NCBI RefSeq assembly: GCF_001418005.1
Contig: NZ_LIOL01000003.1
Location: forward strand, 124,001 to 188,000
Direction of reading: 5' to 3'
Length of the DNA: 64,000 nt
Source of the DNA: Chelatococcus sambhunathii
Lineage (GTDB): Bacteria > Pseudomonadota > Alphaproteobacteria > Rhizobiales > Beijerinckiaceae
Part shown: positions 59,221-64,000 of the stretch, piece after piece
How positions within the stretch are numbered: the stretch's first letter is position 1
How the letters are laid out: each line of letters begins with the position of its first letter
Made by a program: the position numbers and the translations under genes
The notes under the pieces: model-generated
Told to the model about the DNA's origin: nothing
Seen by the model: only the letters and a program-made list of their open reading frames with translations
Database searches by the model: none

Positions 59221-59961
59221 CTAGACGCCCAGATAGGCGTGCAGCTTGTCGATATTGGCGTCGAGTTCCGCGTTGGGGATCATATCGACCACCCGCCCCT
59301 GCTCGACGACGTAGTGCCGGTCCGCCACACGGGAGGCGAACCGGAAGTTCTGCTCCACGAGGACGATGGTGAAGCCCTCGCTCTTGAGCCGCGCAATGGT
59401 GCGCCCGATGTCGTCGACGATGACGGGCGCAAGCCCCTCCGTCGGCTCGTCGAGCAAAAGGAGCCGCGCCCCCGTGCGCAGGATGCGGCCGATGGCGAGC
59501 ATCTGCTGCTCCCCTCCCGAGAGCTTGGTGCCCTGGCTCGCGAGCCGCTCCCTCAGATTGGGGAACAATTCGAAGATCTGCTCCACGGAGAGGCCGCCGG
59601 GCCGCACCTGCGGCGGCAGGAGCAGGTTTTCCTCCACCGACAGCGAGGAGAAGATGCCGCGTTCCTCCGGGCAATAGCCGATGCCGAGCCGCGCGATGGT
59701 GCGCGACGGCATGCGCACGGTCTCAACCCCGTCGAAGACGACGGAGCCGGTGCGTTTCCTCATGATGCCGATGATCGACTTCAGCGTGGTCGTCTTGCCG
59801 GCGCCGTTGCGTCCGAGCAGCGTCACCACCTCGCCCGGCGCCACGTCGAAATCGATGCCGTGCAGCACGTGGCCCTCACCATACCAGGCGTTGAGGCCGC
59901 GCACGGAAAGGAGCGGCGCCGTCGCCGCCTTCGTCGCGATGTCGCGTGCCGCCTCAGGCAT
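59221..59961 (-). CDS. livF: Branched-chain amino acid type ABC transporter ATPase (LivF-like)
   Basis: 246-residue ATPase. Walker A GRNGAGKTT (about 51-59), signature LSGGEQQMLAIGRIL (about 147-161), Walker B LLLLDEPTEGLAPV are seen, with the LivF-specific ERGIFSSLSVEENLLL segment. Its start overlaps the LivG stop by eight bases, so the two ATPases are probably translated together and form a heterodimer. Confidence 0.94.
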   Translation of the reverse strand: MPEAARDIATKAATAPLLSVRGLNAWYGEGHVLHGIDFDVAPGEVVTLLGRNGAGKTTTLKSIIGIMRKRTGSVVFDGVETVRMPSRTIARLGIGYCPEERGIFSSLSVEENLLLPPQVRPGGLSVEQIFELFPNLRERLASQGTKLSGGEQQMLAIGRILRTGARLLLLDEPTEGLAPVIVDDIGRTIARLKSEGFTIVLVEQNFRFASRVADRHYVVEQGRVVDMIPNAELDANIDKLHAYLGV

Positions 59962-60709
59962 GACCGGCTCCTATATAGGCCTCGATCACGGCGGGATTGC
60001 TGGAGACGGTGGCGTAGTTGCCCTCCGCCAGCACCTTGCCGCGGGCCAGCACCGTGATGTGGTCCGACAGCGAGGCGACGACCGACAGGTTGTGCTCCAC
60101 CATCAGGATCGTGCGGTTGGCCGAGACGCGCCGGATCAGCGCGGCGATGCGCTCGACGTCCTCGTGCCCCATGCCCGCCATCGGCTCGTCGAGCAGGAGC
60201 ATCTCGGGATCGAGCGCCAGCGTCGTCGCGATCTCCAGAGCGCGCTTGCGGCCGTAGGACAATTCGACCGCCGGCAGCGCCGCGAAATCGGTGAGCCCAA
60301 CCGCGTCGAGCAAATTGAGCGCCTCGTCGTTCAGCGCGCGCAGAACGCGCTCTGAACGCCAGAAGTCGAACGAACCGCCGCGCTTGCGCTGCAGGGCGAC
60401 GCGCACGTTCTCGAGCGCCGTCAGATGCGGAAAGACGGCGGAGATCTGGAAGGAGCGCACCAGGCCAAGCCGGGCGACGGTCGCCGGCCTGAGCGCGGTG
60501 ATGTCGTTCCCCTTGAAGGTAATCGTCCCCTTCGTCGGAGTGAGGAATTTGGTCAGAAGATTGAAACAGGTCGTCTTGCCGGCCCCATTGGGACCGATGA
60601 GCGCATGGATCGTGCCCCGGCGGATGTCCAGACTGACCCCGTCGACCGCTACGAACCCCTTGAATTCAATCGTCAGATCCCTCGTCGATAGAATGATATC
60701 GGCGGTCAC
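59954..60709 (-). CDS. livG: Branched-chain amino acid type ABC transporter ATPase (LivG-like)
   Basis: 251-residue ATPase. Walker A GPNGAGKTT (about 40-48), the LivG-type LVRSFQISAVFPHLTALENV, and Walker B LLLDEPMAGMGHEDVERI are clear. The signature is VELSYGRKRALEIATTLAL, with Ser-Tyr-Gly in place of Ser-Gly-Gly, common in LivG. A GTG start is chosen to match the family length; an ATG 78 bases upstream is in frame. First gene of the operon. Confidence 0.92.
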   Translation of the reverse strand: MTADIILSTRDLTIEFKGFVAVDGVSLDIRRGTIHALIGPNGAGKTTCFNLLTKFLTPTKGTITFKGNDITALRPATVARLGLVRSFQISAVFPHLTALENVRVALQRKRGGSFDFWRSERVLRALNDEALNLLDAVGLTDFAALPAVELSYGRKRALEIATTLALDPEMLLLDEPMAGMGHEDVERIAALIRRVSANRTILMVEHNLSVVASLSDHITVLARGKVLAEGNYATVSSNPAVIEAYIGAGHA

Positions 60710-60884
60710 GATGCCGTTCTGTCCTCTGGGCTTTTTTATTTTGAGCCTTGTGCTTGGACTGTGCACCGCCTCGCGCTTCAAAATCAACCGGCTTTTGCGC
60801 CGAAAGGATGCGCATGATTGGGAATGGACCGCCGCAGACCCGCCGGGGCAGCCGGTTGGCGCCGAATCCGGCCGATTCCCTCCG

Positions 60885-61745
60885 TCACGCGAAGCGCTTC
60901 GCCCCGGCGACGCACAGGACGACGCCGGCGGTGACGGCCATCATCGCCGTATCGACACTCTCGCCGAGCAGCGCCGCGGCGATGGTGAGGCCGAAGAAGG
61001 GCTGCAGCAGCTGCAGCTGGCCGACGGCCGCGATGCCGCCCTGGGCAAGGCCGCGATACCAGAAGACGAAGCCGATGAGCATGCTGAACAACGACACATA
61101 GGCAAGACCCAGCCAGGCCTCCTGCGAGGTGCCGGCGAAGGAGGCGGGCATGGTGAGGAAGGCGAGCAGCACCATCACCGGCAGGGCAAGCACGAGCGCC
61201 CAGGAGATGACCTGCCAGCCACCGAGGCGGCGCGACAGCACCGCCCCCTCCGCATAGCCGAGGCCGCAGGCGACGATGGCGCCGAGCATCAGGAGGTCGC
61301 CGGTCAGCGAGGCGGAGAAGCCGCGGGAGGCGGCAAAGCCGGCGACGAGCGCGCTGCCGAGGCAGGAGAACAGCCAGAAGATGGGGCGCGGCCGCTCGCC
61401 GCCGCGCAGCGTGGCGAAGATCGCCGTCATGAGCGGCAGGAGCCCGACGAAGACGATGGAATGGGCGGCCGTGACGTGGCGGAGCGCCAGCGCCGTCAGG
61501 AGCGGAAAGCCGACGACCACGCCGAGGGCCACGACGACGAGCGGGCGCAGGTCCTCGCGCCGCGGCATCCTCTGCCGGAAGAGGACGAGGAGCGCGCCGC
61601 CGCACAGGCCGGCGATCACCGCCCGCGCCAGCGTGAGGAAGATGGGGTCGAATCCCGCCACCGCCACGCGCGTCGCCGGCAGCGACCCGCTGAAGATCAG
61701 CACGCCGAGGAAACCGTTGATCCAGCCGCTCACCGACCTGTCCAT
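60885..61745 (-). CDS. DMT-superfamily (EamA) transporter
   Basis: 286-residue inner-membrane protein with ten hydrophobic helices in two EamA repeats (about 10-140 and 150-280), like metabolite and amino acid exporters (RhaT/YdcZ-like). GSLPATRVAVAGFDPIFLTLARAVIAG starts the first repeat. Divergent from a MocR-type regulator; this pairing is common and suggests that the regulator controls export of an amino-compound, but the substrate is unknown. Confidence 0.88.
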   Translation of the reverse strand: MDRSVSGWINGFLGVLIFSGSLPATRVAVAGFDPIFLTLARAVIAGLCGGALLVLFRQRMPRREDLRPLVVVALGVVVGFPLLTALALRHVTAAHSIVFVGLLPLMTAIFATLRGGERPRPIFWLFSCLGSALVAGFAASRGFSASLTGDLLMLGAIVACGLGYAEGAVLSRRLGGWQVISWALVLALPVMVLLAFLTMPASFAGTSQEAWLGLAYVSLFSMLIGFVFWYRGLAQGGIAAVGQLQLLQPFFGLTIAAALLGESVDTAMMAVTAGVVLCVAGAKRFA

Positions 61746-61853
61746 CGCATCCGCTCCCGATGCCGTGGTATCGCGCGGTGGTGCTGGCGGCGCCAGAGAC
61801 AGCTCAGTACAATCTGCGATTACTGTTCTGGTTCATGGAGCAATACAGTTGCA

Positions 61854-63254
61854 ATGAACGCCCCATTGCCCCAGGAGGCCGGCAGCCGCGTTGCGCAGGT
61901 CGCAGCCGCCATCCGCGCCCGCATCGCGGAGCGCTCGCTGGCGCCCGGCGCGCGACTGCCCTCCATCCGCAAGCTCGCCGCCGCGATGCAGGTGTCACCG
62001 TCGACGGTGGTCGAAGCCTACGAGCGTCTCGTCGCCGCCGGCGCCATCCGGGCGCGCCGCGGCTCCGGTTTCTACGTTTGCGGTCCGTCGGCACCGCTGA
62101 CCCTGAGCGCACTCGCTCCCCGGCTGGAGCGCGCCATCGATCCGCTCTGGGTGTCGCGGCAGGCCCTCGAGACGGACCAGGGCGTGCTGAAGCCCGGCTG
62201 CGGCTGGCTCCCGTCCGACTGGATGCCGCAGGAGGCGCTGCGACGCGCGCTGCGCACGCTCGCCCGCTCGGGGGCGGATGCGGCCCTCGCCGACTATGGC
62301 ACGCCGCTCGGCCTGCCCGCGCTCCGCCAGCTCATCGCCCGGCGCATGGCGGAGCGCGGCATCGCCGCTTCACCCGACCAGATCATCCTGACCGAATCGG
62401 GCACCCACGCGCTCGATCTTCTCTGCCGCTTCCTCCTCAGCCCCGGCGATACGGTGCTGGTCGACGATCCCTGCTACTTCAACTTCCTCGCACTCCTGCG
62501 GGCCCACAGGGCGAAGGTCGTCGGCGTGCCCATGACACCGGCAGGGCCGGACGTGGAACGGTTCGCCGCCATCCTCGCGGCCGAGCGGCCCCGGCTCTAC
62601 GTCACCAATGCCGGCCTGCACAACCCGACGGGCGCCGTCGCCTCGCCGGCCGTCGCGCATCGCCTGCTGCGCCTCGCCGAGGCGCACGACCTCACCATCG
62701 TCGAGGACGACATCTTCGCGGATTTCGAGGAGGAGCCGGCCCCGCGGCTCGCCGCGCTCGACGGGCTCGAACGCGTCATCGAGGTCGGCAGCTTCGCCAA
62801 GACGCTCTCGGCCTCGGCGCGATGCGGCTTCATCGCGATGCGGCCGGACTGGATAGAGCCGCTGAGCGATCTGAAGACGGCCACGAGCTTCGGCGGCGCG
62901 CATCTTGCCAGCCACATCGCCTTCGCCATTCTCGCCGACGGGGGCTACCGCCGACATATGGAGAGCGTGCGGACGCGCCTTACCCGCGCACGCCAGCGCA
63001 CGCTGGCGCGGCTCGGCGCGCTCGGCATCGCGCCGTGGGTGGAGCCGCGCGCCGGCATGTTCCTGTGGTGCCGGCTGCCCGAGGGGCGCGATGCCGCCGC
63101 AGTCGCGCGTCATGCGCTCGGCCGGGGCGTGGTGCTGGCGCCCGGCGATGCCTTCAGCGCCTCGCGCAGCGCGGCGGCCTTCCTGCGCTTCAACGTTGCC
63201 CAGTCCACGGACCCGCGCATCTACACCGTTCTCGCCGAAGCGATGGCGACGTGA
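61854..63254 (+). CDS. MocR-type regulator: GntR winged helix fused to a PLP aminotransferase domain
   Basis: 466-residue protein. An N-terminal GntR winged helix (about 12-75, LPSIRKLAAAMQVSPSTVVEAYERLVAAGAI) is followed by a linker and a fold-type I aminotransferase domain (about 95-460) with the PLP lysine in GSFAKTLSASAR and the NPTG motif (LHNPTGAVAS). Such proteins are regulators (for example GabR, PdxR) that use PLP adducts as signals. Divergent from the DMT transporter with 108 bases between. An ACTGT / ACAGT dyad (61822-61849) ahead of the start may be its site. Confidence 0.9.
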   Translation: MNAPLPQEAGSRVAQVAAAIRARIAERSLAPGARLPSIRKLAAAMQVSPSTVVEAYERLVAAGAIRARRGSGFYVCGPSAPLTLSALAPRLERAIDPLWVSRQALETDQGVLKPGCGWLPSDWMPQEALRRALRTLARSGADAALADYGTPLGLPALRQLIARRMAERGIAASPDQIILTESGTHALDLLCRFLLSPGDTVLVDDPCYFNFLALLRAHRAKVVGVPMTPAGPDVERFAAILAAERPRLYVTNAGLHNPTGAVASPAVAHRLLRLAEAHDLTIVEDDIFADFEEEPAPRLAALDGLERVIEVGSFAKTLSASARCGFIAMRPDWIEPLSDLKTATSFGGAHLASHIAFAILADGGYRRHMESVRTRLTRARQRTLARLGALGIAPWVEPRAGMFLWCRLPEGRDAAAVARHALGRGVVLAPGDAFSASRSAAAFLRFNVAQSTDPRIYTVLAEAMAT

Positions 63255-63304
63255 AGCGGGGGTCGGCATCACGCTGCCCCACCCCGCTCTGCCGGTGCCC
63301 GCGA

Positions 63305-63925
63305 TCAGACGCGGGCGAAGGTCGCCGTCGCCCGGCCCTTGAGAAAATGGCCCTGGCCCATGGTAGCGAAATCGAGGGCGAGGCCGGCGGCACCGTCGAT
63401 CAGGTCCGTGATACTGCCGTGGCGCAGACCGTCGACGAGTTGAAGAGCGGGACCGACGAAGGGCACCAGGCCCGACAGGGATCTCAGCGCCGTCCCGAAC
63501 TGGCCGGAGAAAAGCCCCTTCGCCGCGTCATAGACATTGCCGATGATCGGGATCGACCGCACCGCCTGCTCCAGGCTGCCCATGGCCAGGCCGTTGAGGA
63601 CACCGAAGGGAATGCCGACGAGCGGCAGCTTACCGAGGATGTTGCCGGCGAGGCCGAGAACGCCCTTGGCCAGGCCCTTGAACCATCCGAACAGGCCGCC
63701 GGAGCTGGGCCTGAAGTCGCCGGCAACCGATATCCGGGCCTGCGCGCCGGACCGGGGCGTGAAATCCCCGTTGATGGAAAACTGCGCCGGTCGGCCCATG
63801 GCCTGCCCACCGCGCACGGAACCGGCGCCCGGCTGGGCCGCGGCCCGAGTCGCGCTGGACCAGTTGCCCGTGAGGACAGCATCGCCTCCGAAGCTGCGCA
63901 GGGTGAGATTGACGGCTATACTCAT
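63305..63925 (-). CDS. Hypothetical glycine-rich protein with two short repeats
   Basis: 206-residue protein that I do not recognise. The N-terminal part holds a duplicated motif of about 17 residues (FSINGDFTPRSG and ISVAGDFRPSSG). The middle (about 75-125) is rich in Gly, Leu and hydrophobic residues, FGWFKGLAKGVLGLAGNILGK and onward, and further on come IPIIGNVYDAAKGLFSG and LVPFVGPALQLVDGL, recalling the glycine/proline-rich pre-toxin segments of polymorphic toxins; that resemblance is weak. No signal peptide. GGGAGA precedes the ATG. Function unknown. Confidence 0.6.
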   Translation of the reverse strand: MSIAVNLTLRSFGGDAVLTGNWSSATRAAAQPGAGSVRGGQAMGRPAQFSINGDFTPRSGAQARISVAGDFRPSSGGLFGWFKGLAKGVLGLAGNILGKLPLVGIPFGVLNGLAMGSLEQAVRSIPIIGNVYDAAKGLFSGQFGTALRSLSGLVPFVGPALQLVDGLRHGSITDLIDGAAGLALDFATMGQGHFLKGRATATFARV

Positions 63926-64000
63926 AATATATCTCCCAATGAAGCACCTCCCGCGCCACGATCACGGGACGAATATTGCCTTGCTCAGAAGAGCCCATAT

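Noticed and set aside
57541-60057. 838-codon plus-strand open frame across the liv operon
   Set aside because: It is antisense to livH, the binding protein and livF, which all have convincing motifs.
60726-60745. GGGC-T-run-GAGCC as a terminator
   Set aside because: The arms are only four or five bases and the T-run is inside the loop, which does not fit a Rho-independent terminator.
60291-61853. N-terminal extension of the MocR-type gene
   Set aside because: The frame is open far upstream, but that part runs antisense through livG and the DMT gene; the GntR domain begins just after the ATG at 61854.

Overview
The window is high-GC, densely packed DNA from what looks like an alphaproteobacterium, probably Hyphomicrobiales (Rhizobiales). 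This is inferred from the protein families and gene orders: an alternative aa3 oxidase operon laid out like Bradyrhizobium coxMNOP, many ABC uptake systems, a tspO-phr pair, and rhizobial-type exopolysaccharide genes. No rRNA, tRNA, CRISPR, insertion sequence or prophage was recognised. Several AT-rich patches (about 9,430-9,610, 35,560-35,605 and 42,060-42,190) stand out from the GC-rich background and coincide with regulatory regions.

Layout. 1-3,012: end of a TRAP transporter large permease, then a GH31 alpha-glycosidase. 3,183-8,257: own promoter, soluble cytochrome c and a terminal oxidase operon (subunits II, I, two subunit III-like proteins, IV). 8,310-10,523: divergent ampC/ampR beta-lactamase pair. 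10,580-13,270: DUF2076-type protein, Bax-inhibitor-like membrane protein, and an overlapping anti-sigma/ECF sigma pair.

13,332-28,740 is a carbohydrate / sugar-acid catabolic island. A nine-gene minus-strand operon runs DHDPS-family enzyme, enolase-superfamily dehydratase or cycloisomerase, CUT1 ABC transporter (four genes), NAD-dependent epimerase/dehydrogenase, an IclR-SMP-30 fusion protein and an SDR. Divergent from it is dgoK (2-keto-3-deoxy sugar acid kinase), with a perfect palindrome and a repeated half-site between them. A CUT2 (ribose-type) ABC operon follows. Together these could import a sugar or sugar acid, oxidise it to a lactone, open the lactone, dehydrate the acid, and process the 2-keto-3-deoxy acid.

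29,053-31,964: tspO overlapping a CPD photolyase, then a class II amidotransferase. 31,983-43,243: a Wzx/Wzy-type exopolysaccharide locus (FkbM methyltransferase, Wzc-like tyrosine kinase/copolymerase, WecG-type transferase, initiating sugar transferase, GT4, flippase, polymerase; divergent Wza-type lipoprotein). 43,536-46,907: a second GT4 paired with an amylo-1,6-glucosidase-like protein.

46,996-54,132: SDR, YbhB-like PEBP, and a compact cecR-ybhG-ybhF-ybhS-ybhR type efflux operon in the same order as in E. coli. 54,329-56,012: small lipoprotein with its own promoter and terminator, a GST, and a divergent HxlR regulator with two matching 17-bp boxes. 56,036-60,709: branched-chain amino acid type ABC operon (livGF-SBP-livHM). 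60,885-63,254: DMT exporter divergent from a MocR-type GntR/aminotransferase regulator. 63,305-63,925: an unrecognised glycine-rich protein.

An architectural theme is that all three ABC substrate-binding protein genes are followed at once, before the next gene, by a strong GC-rich hairpin without a U-tract, which suggests differential expression of binding protein over membrane components. The most unusual single gene is the in-frame fusion of an IclR regulator to an SMP-30 lactonase.
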